Below are positions 24,883 through 33,451 of a DNA stretch of 64,000 nucleotides, one piece after another. The notes below the pieces were generated by a model. That model made no database searches. It saw nothing but the letters and a program-made list of their open reading frames with translations, and had not been told where the DNA came from. The position numbers and the translations under genes are program-made. Source of the DNA: UBA932 sp031548545. GTDB taxonomy: Bacteria > Bacteroidota > Bacteroidia > Bacteroidales > UBA932. Position 1 is the first letter of the stretch. The number at the start of each line of letters is the position of its first letter. The stretch covers positions 62,001 through 126,000 of the forward strand of contig JAVBQY010000001.1 of assembly GCA_031548545.1 (NCBI GenBank). Direction: 5' to 3'.

Positions 24883-26490
24883 TTAGAACCCGCTAAGCGG
24901 CAGGCAAATAGTAGGCAGTAACAATACAAAGCCGAGTACTATCAACAGAAGAATGAATTTCCACACCCACAGGAACCATTTTTCATAGGGGATCTTAGCT
25001 ACACCCAGGCAGCCGATCAGTACGCCCGATGTTGGCGTGATCATGTTTGTAAAACCGTCTCCGAACTGGAAGGCCATCACCATTGCCTGCCGCGATATAT
25101 GGATCAGGTCGGCAAAGGGCGCCATGATCGGCATGGTCAAGGCCGCCTTGGCCGATCCGGAGGGAATGATAATATTTAATCCCGTCTGAATTAGATACAT
25201 AATAGCAACAGATCCGGCCTTACCCACCTCACTCATGGCGCCCGACAGGCTGTACATGATGGTATCGATAATCTTCCCGTCCTGCAGGATTACAATCGTA
25301 CCTCCGGCCAGGCCCACCACTACGGCGGCCGACAGGATATCCCGCATTCCTTCCAGCAGGAGCTTTGTAATTTCATTCGGTGTATTTCCGGCAGCCATAC
25401 CGGCCATCAGGCCCATGACAAAGAATAAACTGCCTATTTCTTTCACATACCAGCCATGGCCCATCACCCCGACAATCAAAAACCAGATGGTGCCGAAAAG
25501 CAGGGCCAGGTTATAAAAATGATAGGATTTACGCAATCCGGCCAGGGCCAGCACTATAAACAGTAAGCTACCTAAAGGGACGGCAGGAAAGCGGAATGCC
25601 GCCGTACCCACCTCCAGGGTCGACAAGGGATATAAACAAGAAAAGACAAGCAGGGCTGCCGTTACCAAAGCAAAGGACCACCATGAGGCGCAAGTCTTAC
25701 GGTACTCAATATCCATTTTTTTAATATCGTGGTGTTTGCGCCAGTAGTCATCCAACTTGTACATGGGCGAGACCTGCGGATTTTTTTTCACCTTGTTGGC
25801 CCACCACAAAATAACGGAAAAGCCGATCGCATTGATCACCAGCCAGCAGAAAATACGGTAGCCAATCCCTGAAAACAACGGCAGGTCGGCCATCTGCTGG
25901 GCAATGCCAATCGTAAAAGGATTCAGCACGGCGCCGGCAAAACCGATGTGTGCGGCCACATAAACCAGACACAATCCCGTAATGGAATCATAACCCATGG
26001 AAATCGCCAGGGGCACCAGTATGATCACAAAGGCAATGGTCTCCTCACTCATCCCGAACACGGCGCCAAAAACACTGAACATTATCATGATCAAGAGCAT
26101 CACGACATTATTCACCCCTATTTTCCTGAACAGGCGCCGCCGTTCAAAGCGTGCCGTAAAATTCAGGAAAGACAGGATACCGGCGTCAATGGAGCGGGAA
26201 GCGTTCAGGATCCAGAAAGCACCACCGATAAGCAAGATGAACATGACAATGGCCGACTGATTCGTAAAACCCTGAAAGAAAGAAGAAAATAGCTCCCAGG
26301 TTTGCGGCGCCTGTTCTACCCGGTGGTAAGAATCGGGCACCACTACAGTACGGACACTGCCGCTGTCCATCACTTTCTGCGTACGGTCATATTCCCCGGC
26401 CGGAATCAACCAGGTCATCAGGGTGGCCGTCAGCAGGATAAAAAATATAATAACGTAGGTATGCGGTATTTGCCGTTGTTTTGTCGTCAT
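24883..26490 (-). CDS. YfcC-family integral membrane permease
   Basis: A 535-residue polytopic membrane protein with about 12 hydrophobic segments. The start PHTYVIIFFILLTATLMTWL followed by IPAGEYDR is typical of YfcC/ArcD-like carriers, and GSAKAALTMPIMAPFADL with MITPTSGVLIG near the C-terminus is typical of the C4-dicarboxylate/anion-type permease group. The substrate is unknown; annotated relatives are called basic amino acid antiporters. Given the nearby lysine operon, lysine uptake is an attractive guess, but the gene is not in that operon. A -7-like box is 18 bp upstream of the start. Confidence 0.85.
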   Translation of the reverse strand: MTTKQRQIPHTYVIIFFILLTATLMTWLIPAGEYDRTQKVMDSGSVRTVVVPDSYHRVEQAPQTWELFSSFFQGFTNQSAIVMFILLIGGAFWILNASRSIDAGILSFLNFTARFERRRLFRKIGVNNVVMLLIMIMFSVFGAVFGMSEETIAFVIILVPLAISMGYDSITGLCLVYVAAHIGFAGAVLNPFTIGIAQQMADLPLFSGIGYRIFCWLVINAIGFSVILWWANKVKKNPQVSPMYKLDDYWRKHHDIKKMDIEYRKTCASWWSFALVTAALLVFSCLYPLSTLEVGTAAFRFPAVPLGSLLFIVLALAGLRKSYHFYNLALLFGTIWFLIVGVMGHGWYVKEIGSLFFVMGLMAGMAAGNTPNEITKLLLEGMRDILSAAVVVGLAGGTIVILQDGKIIDTIMYSLSGAMSEVGKAGSVAIMYLIQTGLNIIIPSGSAKAALTMPIMAPFADLIHISRQAMVMAFQFGDGFTNMITPTSGVLIGCLGVAKIPYEKWFLWVWKFILLLIVLGFVLLLPTICLPLSGF

Positions 26491-26507
26491 AGCGCCGGTT
26501 TTTTATA

Positions 26508-26515
26508 CAAAAATA
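26508..26515 (-). promoter_or_regulatory. -7 box upstream of the YfcC-family permease
   Basis: Minus-strand TATTTTTG fits TAnnTTTG and lies in the 53-bp gap before the permease start. There is no well-spaced -33 box, so this is a weak call. Confidence 0.4.
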
Positions 26516-26543
26516 ATCATTTCCGTACAAAACAACCCGTCTT

Positions 26544-28004
26544 TTATTTCACTTCCTCAAAATCACCGGGTTTCCAGCTACCGTCAAAGGCAGGCGCTTC
26601 GGGGCCATAGATACGGAAATAGCTAAACCAGCCCTTATCCGGGAGCGTCTGTATCCAGGCATTCTCTTTGCCGGCCGGCGCCTCAGGCCCAAAATATAAT
26701 TCCACGAAAGGCTGTCCGGAGAAAGCCTTCAGCTCAAACATCGAACGTAAGGCCGCCTTGTTCTGGGCCGCGGCAATTTCGCTACGTGTCTGGCTGTCAT
26801 ATATGGTAACCGACCAGAATAGCCGGGCCGGAACAGGCTGCGGAACAGTCAGCTTATAAGTTTTCGAACCGTCAAGATAAGCACCTGTATTATCTTTCAA
26901 ACCCAACCAGTACAGAGAACCTGCGCCGGGAGCGCGGTTGAACATTGCAGGAGACTCAATCTGCGCCTGGTAAAACCATTTCTCGCGGGCGTAAAGGTCA
27001 ACATAATTCTCCGTATTAAACTTTCCATCGCCGGCATAGCGCAATACGGCCCACTCCCACTGGCGATCTTTCCAGACTATGCGGTCGGCGCTGCGGTCGG
27101 CAAACGATTGCACGCGCATAATCGCGTTAGCCGTTGTAGCGGCTTTTTCCAAAATAGCTTTCATGCGGGCATCCGGATTAAAGGCTTTACCCTTTTCAAT
27201 ACCCAATTGCGCCAGCTCCCCATACCAGGTACGGTATTCGGGATTAGGTGTTTCCGCATTAATAAATTTGGCCAGGCGCTCCCAATACCCTATATTATTT
27301 TCCCAACGGGCAGGCGTAAAATCGCCCGGTTTATCGTTCAGCTTTATCCAGCTGAGCGCCGGAGCCGGTTTACCCAAAGGATAGACCTTAACGGAACGCA
27401 TCAGCTTTTCCCCCGTTTCAGGATTATTGTCCAGGGGAATAGCGCGCAACAACACCAGCACCTGGTTGGTGGTTGATTTTCCCACATAATAGCCTGCAGG
27501 TACCTTTCCGCTATAATTGGGAGGCAGGATAATATGCTTGCCCCCCTTCCCCTTGTCGGGTCCCGGCATACCGATATCCATGATCCACAACTGGTTCATA
27601 TCATTCACCGCCGACATAATAGGACCGGCAGGTACTTCTATAACCATCGGGCCGTTACTGAGGTCCAGCGGAAGCCCGGCATAACGCGTATCCGAATTAG
27701 GCGTAAACACGACCTGTGCGGGAGCGCCGTCCATAATGGCGAATGTCTGGTTAGGAACACATCCGGCGGCCATATTGCCATCCCAGGTAGCCAAAATAGA
27801 TACCGTAGGATAAAAAAAGCGATACGTCTGAATAGCGCGGTTCAGGTCCGCCTCATCATAGGCTTTTTGAATAGTGGCGCCGGTGGGATAACCCTTGACA
27901 AATTCATAGCCGGCACTATCGGATGGTGTTGACTGATGTTGTTGCTGATTGCAAGAGGCCAACCATAAGATTGGCAATGATGCTATTAAAAATATTTTTC
28001 TCAT
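26544..28004 (-). CDS. DUF1254/DUF1214 domain lipoprotein
   Basis: A 486-residue protein with a lipobox (ILWLASC, Cys at about 18). The N-terminal DUF1254 region includes TPNSDTRYAGLPLDLSNGPM, and the C-terminal DUF1214 region includes LFWSVTIYDSQTRSEI and LYFGPEAPAGKENAWIQT. This pairing is common in Gram-negative envelopes, but the biochemical role is not established. It is on the same strand as the permease 53 bp downstream and is separated from the polysaccharide locus upstream by a terminator. Confidence 0.9.
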   Translation of the reverse strand: MRKIFLIASLPILWLASCNQQQHQSTPSDSAGYEFVKGYPTGATIQKAYDEADLNRAIQTYRFFYPTVSILATWDGNMAAGCVPNQTFAIMDGAPAQVVFTPNSDTRYAGLPLDLSNGPMVIEVPAGPIMSAVNDMNQLWIMDIGMPGPDKGKGGKHIILPPNYSGKVPAGYYVGKSTTNQVLVLLRAIPLDNNPETGEKLMRSVKVYPLGKPAPALSWIKLNDKPGDFTPARWENNIGYWERLAKFINAETPNPEYRTWYGELAQLGIEKGKAFNPDARMKAILEKAATTANAIMRVQSFADRSADRIVWKDRQWEWAVLRYAGDGKFNTENYVDLYAREKWFYQAQIESPAMFNRAPGAGSLYWLGLKDNTGAYLDGSKTYKLTVPQPVPARLFWSVTIYDSQTRSEIAAAQNKAALRSMFELKAFSGQPFVELYFGPEAPAGKENAWIQTLPDKGWFSYFRIYGPEAPAFDGSWKPGDFEEVK

Positions 28005-28101
28005 TGTTTTATAGTTTTATCTGTTTCTACTTGGTACAAAAGACCGTAATTATATACCATAATCAGTACAATTTTCATACCACAAATAATCAAACGGGCA
28101 T

Positions 28102-28126
28102 AAAAAAGGCCGGGAAAATCCCGGCC
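28102..28126 (-). terminator. Rho-independent terminator of the polysaccharide utilization operon
   Basis: On the minus strand an 8-bp GC-rich stem (28108-28115 with 28119-28126) with a 3-nt loop is followed by six U residues (28107-28102). It lies 23 bp after the stop of the phosphodiesterase gene. Confidence 0.88.
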
Positions 28127-28148
28127 CGGTAAAAAAACTAACCTTAAC

Positions 28149-29825
28149 CTAAAACATTAATAACGGTGTCCCGTCCCATTGATATTCCGGCTTAATGGGC
28201 AAGCCGTAGAAGTTGAAAATAGTAGGAACTATATCATATAAGTGCGGAGCATTTCCGTAATCGTATACCGCACCGGTAGTCAAGGTCAATGCCGGTTTTC
28301 CGAGGCCTCCGGCCAGCGTAAGCCCGCTAAAAGCTCCCGGATTATACATCACCAGGTCGGCGATATTGGGGTGCTGATCATCCATCTGTTTGCTATGATA
28401 GGCCACGACCGTAGCCCCATCCACCGCCACGCCGCTGAACACGCGAAGCTCTTTCACTCCGCCCTTGAATACGGAACCGTAACCGCCCGTACCGTCCTGC
28501 GCCAGCTTGAAAGAATGGCTGCTATTGAGCGAGCCCATGGTGGCAAATGTTGACAAATCACCATTAACAGACGAATAATTATCGCGTTTAACCCCGTCAA
28601 TATACAGTGCTACCTGGCCGTTAGCCCGGTCATAGGTGAATGATATCCGGTGCCATTGTTTATCCGCCAGCACCCCGTCACACCGCAGGTCCACCCGTTT
28701 GCCGGCGCCATCGGCCACATTAATCATCAACTGGCCCTGACTGCGGCTTACAAAGGCAAGACCGGCATTGGCGCCGCTGGTCCAATCCTTATTTCCAAAG
28801 AAGCAGGGATCATCGCCGTTCACCAAATCCAGACGCACATCCATCTCTATGGTAAAACTCTTCTCCGTACCGAAATCCAAGGCAGGCAATTGAGGCAGGC
28901 TGGCATACACACCGTCTTTATAAACAACAAAACCGTCCGCATCGCTTTCTACCGGCACAGGGGTGATCACCGGCGGCGTATTGACCAATGCAGGCGTTAC
29001 CCCCGGTCCGTTCAGGAGAATAAAAGCATTCATCTCTTCATAAGAAGATCCGCCGTGTCCGGTACCCTTACCGCCATGGTCGGTCACCACCACGATCAGC
29101 CAGCGTTCTTCCGTATAGTTCGGTCGCGCTTTTACTGCCGCCAATAGGCGGCCTACACGTTGATCAACTTCAGTTACCGCCGCCCGGTATTTAGCGCCGT
29201 TGATATCATAGCCGGCGCCGGCCGAAGCATCATGCCCCACATGGTCGACCCCGTCGAAATGCACAAACATGGCCTCGGGGGCGTATTCCAGCGCCAGTTC
29301 TTCCTTCGCCTTATTTTCTACGGAAGCGTCACTGCTGCTGGAATAACGCATCGTCACCATATCCGACTTGATCAGAAAATTATGCAGCGTGCCCCAGGCT
29401 ACGACAGAAGAAGTACGCCAAGCTGGTTTCAGGGCTTTCAGGTACTTGAAGAAAGCCGGATAAGTAGTCAACCTGGTCTGCGATTCCGTCCATTCGTTGA
29501 GCAGGTAACGGTGTTTATCGGGCGCCGTCCCCGTCATAATGGAGGCCCAACCGGTCGAACTCCAGGTAGGCGTCAAGGCAATGGCATTGGTGCTGAACCA
29601 CGAAGTTTGCGCCAAGGTATACAAATTAGGCATCAACTCCGGTATGATGGCCGTATTCAGGCAACCGTCTATTCCGATAATCAACACTTTTGAGGAATCG
29701 GGCTCATGCACCCACTGAGGAACTTCGGGATCTGGCTCTACAGGCTCCGCTTCATCCTTGCTACATGCAACAGATAAAATAAGCGCCATGCCAGCCAGGT
29801 ATAAACACCACTTATTTTTTTTCAT
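28149..29825 (-). CDS. Type I phosphodiesterase (alkaline phosphatase superfamily) with inserted LamG domain, lipoprotein
   Basis: A 558-residue lipoprotein (lipobox LSVAC, Cys at about 21). The alkaline phosphatase fold starts at about 46 with IIGIDGCLN (metal-binding Asp), the nucleophile region ALTPTWSSTGWASIMTG is at about 83-99, and VVVTDHGGKGTGHGG gives further metal ligands. Residues about 300-500 form a LamG/concanavalin-like domain (FTIEMDVRLDLV, WHRISFTYDRANGQVALYID). The phosphatase fold then resumes at the C-terminus (HLYDIVPTIFNFYGLPI), so LamG is an insertion. It is the last gene of the locus, overlapping the GH144-like gene by 14 bp. A role in removing phosphodiester-linked substituents from the glycan is inferred. 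Confidence 0.85.
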   Translation of the reverse strand: MKKNKWCLYLAGMALILSVACSKDEAEPVEPDPEVPQWVHEPDSSKVLIIGIDGCLNTAIIPELMPNLYTLAQTSWFSTNAIALTPTWSSTGWASIMTGTAPDKHRYLLNEWTESQTRLTTYPAFFKYLKALKPAWRTSSVVAWGTLHNFLIKSDMVTMRYSSSSDASVENKAKEELALEYAPEAMFVHFDGVDHVGHDASAGAGYDINGAKYRAAVTEVDQRVGRLLAAVKARPNYTEERWLIVVVTDHGGKGTGHGGSSYEEMNAFILLNGPGVTPALVNTPPVITPVPVESDADGFVVYKDGVYASLPQLPALDFGTEKSFTIEMDVRLDLVNGDDPCFFGNKDWTSGANAGLAFVSRSQGQLMINVADGAGKRVDLRCDGVLADKQWHRISFTYDRANGQVALYIDGVKRDNYSSVNGDLSTFATMGSLNSSHSFKLAQDGTGGYGSVFKGGVKELRVFSGVAVDGATVVAYHSKQMDDQHPNIADLVMYNPGAFSGLTLAGGLGKPALTLTTGAVYDYGNAPHLYDIVPTIFNFYGLPIKPEYQWDGTPLLMF

Positions 29826-31158
29826 ACTCCAATTTTCTCAGGCCTTCCTGCACATCAGGATGACTCATAAACAAATTCCACAATAATTGTGAGCGATGAT
29901 TTTCTATCATCACGGCAACCGGCCCCTGATCAATGGCCAGGTAGCGTTGCGGATACCAGTCGGCGCTTTCGCTGAAAGCATCGTAGAAACCGTAAGGCCC
30001 CCACAATTTATCGCCCAGGTCTTCATACAAATGACGCATTACCTGCAAAGAATAGTCCGGTGTATACACGATGGACGACAGGGCCGCCGTAGGCGAAATC
30101 ACCCCATGGTCGCGCGACGTATCTGCCGCATGTCCGGCATAGCCGGCAACAGAATAACTTGAGGTCATACCCCAGCAATTCTCGCCATAGCCTTTATAGC
30201 CTTTGGGGTTCCGTATAGCATAGGCCCGGCTGCCGAGCGTATGGTTTTTATTTTCCTCGAAATAATCACCGTAACGGTCTTTCAGGCCGCGCGGATCCAA
30301 TCCGAGATAAGAATAATGCGCCCAGAACAAAGGACCGCCGGAAGGCGCTCCCTGATGATAAAACTGCAGGGGATAGCCTTCTGACGCACCGGGTTTCACG
30401 ATGGCTCCCTTCTCCGCCCATCCTTCATGGTACACTTCGGCCGGCACCCCATGCGTAGGCGAAGCGGCGGCCAGGATATACATGATCAAACATTCATTAT
30501 AGCCATGCACCGGGAAATTCATTTCCCAGCCACAATTAGGGCTCCAGTGCCAGTAAAGTACATTTTGCCCGTTGCGGTACCAGTCCCACTCCACCTCTTT
30601 CCACAGCGTATCAATTCGCGCTGCCAAAGCCTGTTCTTCCGCACTGCCCTGCTTATAATATTGCTGCACACACAACAGCCCCTGTATCAGAAAGGCAGTT
30701 TCCACCAAATCGCCGCCATCGTCTTTCCGGCTGAATGCTTTAACCTTTCCGGTCTCTCCATTCAACCAATGTGGCCAGGCGCCATGAAAACGATCGGCAT
30801 TTTCCAGGAACCCTACTATTTTAGTCAGACGTGCAATACCTTCTTCCCTGGTCACGTAGCCGCGTTCTATACCTGCCACAAGCGCCATGAGCCCGAAGCC
30901 GCTGCCTCCGGTTGTTACAATATGCGCATCATTTTGCGGGTATACGCCGTCAATATGCAGACGTTCGCGCGCCAAACCGCTATTCGGTTCGGCACCCTCC
31001 CAAAAATAATTAAACGTACGACGTTCCACAGAATCCATCAACGCCTCATCCGATAGCCCGGATGGCGTATGATCTGCGCAAGCGGTCAGTAGTCCGGTAA
31101 ACGCGGACAAACTAACGGCCAATAGGCCTAAAAAAAGGAATAGAAAACTTTTTTTCAC
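29812..31158 (-). CDS. GH144-like glucanase ('glucoamylase family'), lipoprotein
   Basis: A 448-residue lipoprotein (LLTAC, Cys at about 27) made almost entirely of an (alpha/alpha)6 barrel of the glycoamylase-like family. Known members include GH144 endo-beta-1,2-glucanases. Conserved stretches are ERRTFNYFWEGAEPNSGLAR, FHGAWPHWLNGETG and the acidic active-site segment KDDGGDLVETAFLIQGLL. It would cut the glucan backbone to oligosaccharides outside the inner membrane. A second, longer paralogue lies at 33452-35137, so the two may act on different chain lengths or locations. It overlaps the phosphodiesterase gene by 14 bp and follows the GH3 gene by 8 bp. Confidence 0.87.
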   Translation of the reverse strand: MKKSFLFLFLGLLAVSLSAFTGLLTACADHTPSGLSDEALMDSVERRTFNYFWEGAEPNSGLARERLHIDGVYPQNDAHIVTTGGSGFGLMALVAGIERGYVTREEGIARLTKIVGFLENADRFHGAWPHWLNGETGKVKAFSRKDDGGDLVETAFLIQGLLCVQQYYKQGSAEEQALAARIDTLWKEVEWDWYRNGQNVLYWHWSPNCGWEMNFPVHGYNECLIMYILAAASPTHGVPAEVYHEGWAEKGAIVKPGASEGYPLQFYHQGAPSGGPLFWAHYSYLGLDPRGLKDRYGDYFEENKNHTLGSRAYAIRNPKGYKGYGENCWGMTSSYSVAGYAGHAADTSRDHGVISPTAALSSIVYTPDYSLQVMRHLYEDLGDKLWGPYGFYDAFSESADWYPQRYLAIDQGPVAVMIENHRSQLLWNLFMSHPDVQEGLRKLEYEKK

Positions 31159-31166
31159 AACTTTAA

Positions 31167-33449
31167 TTATTGAAGGGTTAATGTCAGTGCTTGTACGTCG
31201 CGGCTATTGCCACCCACAAAGATATCAAAATCACCGGGTTCTGCCAAAAATTGCAGGTCCGCGTTATAAAATTTTAACGCTTCAACCGAAAGGTCAAAAT
31301 TAACCGTCTGCGTTTCACCAGAGCGTAACATTATCTTTTTAAACGCTTTAAGCTCTTTTACAGGACGGGTAACCGAACCCACCTTGTCCCGTATGTACAA
31401 CTGGACCACTTCTTTTCCATCATACTTACCGGTATTGGTCACATCTACCGATACCGTAATGGTTCCGCCGGCGCTCATGGTCGTATTGCTCAAACCCAGA
31501 TTGCCATACCTGAAGGTCGTATAACTTAAACCGTAACCGAAAGGATAGAGCGGTTCATTGGTAACATCCAGGTAATTTGAACGGAATTTCTGAAACCAGG
31601 CGGTTTCCAGCGGGCGTCCTGTATTTTTATGGTTATAGAACAAGGGAACCTGGCCTACATGTTGCGGGAAAGTCATGGTCAGTTTTCCGCAGGGATTGAC
31701 ATCACCGAAGAGCACATCACTGATGGCATGGGCTGCTTCCGTACCGCCAAACCACACATTCAGGATGGCCGGCACGTGTTCATTTTCCCAGTTAAGGGTC
31801 AGGGGACGGCCGGTAAAGAGCACAAGCACTACCGGCTTACCGGTCTTCAACAAGGCCTTCAACAGTTCCTGCTGTGCATCGGGGATATTAAGATCGGTAC
31901 GGCAACTGCTTTCCCCCGTCATTTCTGAGGCCTCACCCAGCGCCGCCACAATAACATCTGCATTTTTAGACACCTGCAAAGCTTCATCAATAAGCGCTTG
32001 TGCAGAACGGGACTCCGGTTTAAGCGTACGGCCAAACATAGTACCCCGTTCATTGAAAGCCGGGTCATGGCTCAACTGGCTGCCGCGGGCATAAACGACC
32101 TTTGCCTGTTCTCCGGCCACTTCTTTCAGGCCTTCAAGCAGAGAAAGCGGTTTTTTAAGATCGGCCGCCACACTCCAGGTGCCGACCATATTCTCACGTG
32201 AATCGGCCAGAGGCCCCACCAACGCAATGGTTCCCTGACGTTTCAAGGGCAATACATTATTATTTTTCAGCAGCACAAAACTTTCGGCAGCGGTTTTGCG
32301 CGCCACCGCACGATGTTCCGCCGTATACAATTGTGTGTTGGCGCGTTCTTCGTTGCAGTATTTATAAGGATCCTGGAAAAGGCCCAGCTTGTATTTCGCC
32401 TCCAGCATACGGCGACAGGCCCGGTCTATCTGCTCTTCCGTAATTTTACCTGCTTCCACAGCAGCAGGTAACGTAGTCAGAAAACCTTCGCTCACCATGT
32501 CCATATCCACACCGGCCTCTAAGGCCCGTGCAGACACGGTTTGCAGATCACCGACACCATGCGCTATCATCTCACTTATACCGGTATAGTCCGTCACCAC
32601 AAAACCGTCAAAACCCCAATCCGTGCGTAACAAATCCGTCAACAGCCATTTGTTGCCTGTGGCCGGCACCCCGTCAATTTCATTGAAAGAGACCATCACA
32701 GAACCCACACCGGCTTCTACCGCCGCCTTGTATGGATAAAGGTACTCATTATACATACGCTGGCGACTCATATCTACTGTATTATAATCCCGTCCGGCCT
32801 CAGGCGCCCCATACAGGGCGAAATGCTTCACACAGGCCATAATTTCATCATTGCGGGTTAATCCCCCCTGATAGCCACGCACCATGGCCTTGGCGATCTG
32901 CCCGCCAAGATAAGGATCTTCACCGCTGCCTTCCGACACACGACCCCAACGCGGATCGCGTGAAATATCTACCATGGGGCTGTAAGTCCAGCTGATGCCA
33001 TCGGCGCTGGCCTCTATAGCTGCAATACGGGCCGATTGTTCAATCGCTTCCATATCCCATGAACAAGACAATCCGAGAGGAATAGGAAACACGGTTTCAT
33101 AGCCGTGGATCACATCCATACCAAAGAGCAGGGGAATTTTCAGACGGCTTTCTTCTACGGCTATGCGTTGTACATCTTTGATCTTAGCCACCCCTTTAAT
33201 ATTAAAGAGACCGCCGACCTTGCCCTCCTTGATTTTTTGAGCTATATCACTGCTCCCCGCCTGTCCTGTGGTAATATCTCCGGCCACCGGCAAATTCAAC
33301 TGTCCGATCTTTTCTTCCAGTGTCATCTGATGCATCAGATTATCAATATAGCGGTTCATTTCCGCATCCCCTTGCCTGCCTTGGGTACAAGCGCCGAACA
33401 AGACGGCGATAAAGCAAAGAATTCCGATATTTCGCATATAATTAATCAT
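31167..33449 (-). CDS. Glycoside hydrolase family 3 beta-glucosidase (BglX-like), lipoprotein
   Basis: A 760-residue GH3 enzyme with a lipobox (LFGAC). The order is the N-terminal TIM barrel (about 35-370), with KHFALYGAPEAGRDYN and the nucleophile aspartate in GFVVTDYTGI (SDW in many relatives), then the alpha/beta sandwich (about 385-610) and the C-terminal fibronectin III-like domain (about 660-755). It releases glucose from oligosaccharides. Beside two GH144-like enzymes, specificity for beta-1,2-linked gluco-oligosaccharides (sophorose type) is likely. The start may be the ATG at 33449 or at 33437; both give a good signal peptide. The gap to the upstream gene is 2 bp. Confidence 0.92.
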   Translation of the reverse strand: MINYMRNIGILCFIAVLFGACTQGRQGDAEMNRYIDNLMHQMTLEEKIGQLNLPVAGDITTGQAGSSDIAQKIKEGKVGGLFNIKGVAKIKDVQRIAVEESRLKIPLLFGMDVIHGYETVFPIPLGLSCSWDMEAIEQSARIAAIEASADGISWTYSPMVDISRDPRWGRVSEGSGEDPYLGGQIAKAMVRGYQGGLTRNDEIMACVKHFALYGAPEAGRDYNTVDMSRQRMYNEYLYPYKAAVEAGVGSVMVSFNEIDGVPATGNKWLLTDLLRTDWGFDGFVVTDYTGISEMIAHGVGDLQTVSARALEAGVDMDMVSEGFLTTLPAAVEAGKITEEQIDRACRRMLEAKYKLGLFQDPYKYCNEERANTQLYTAEHRAVARKTAAESFVLLKNNNVLPLKRQGTIALVGPLADSRENMVGTWSVAADLKKPLSLLEGLKEVAGEQAKVVYARGSQLSHDPAFNERGTMFGRTLKPESRSAQALIDEALQVSKNADVIVAALGEASEMTGESSCRTDLNIPDAQQELLKALLKTGKPVVLVLFTGRPLTLNWENEHVPAILNVWFGGTEAAHAISDVLFGDVNPCGKLTMTFPQHVGQVPLFYNHKNTGRPLETAWFQKFRSNYLDVTNEPLYPFGYGLSYTTFRYGNLGLSNTTMSAGGTITVSVDVTNTGKYDGKEVVQLYIRDKVGSVTRPVKELKAFKKIMLRSGETQTVNFDLSVEALKFYNADLQFLAEPGDFDIFVGGNSRDVQALTLTLQ

Positions 33450-33451
33450 GA

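Noticed and set aside
24873..24918. 12-bp inverted repeat at the convergent ends of the AsmA-like and permease genes
   Set aside because: No T-run follows on either strand and one arm lies in the permease coding end, so it is not supported as a terminator.
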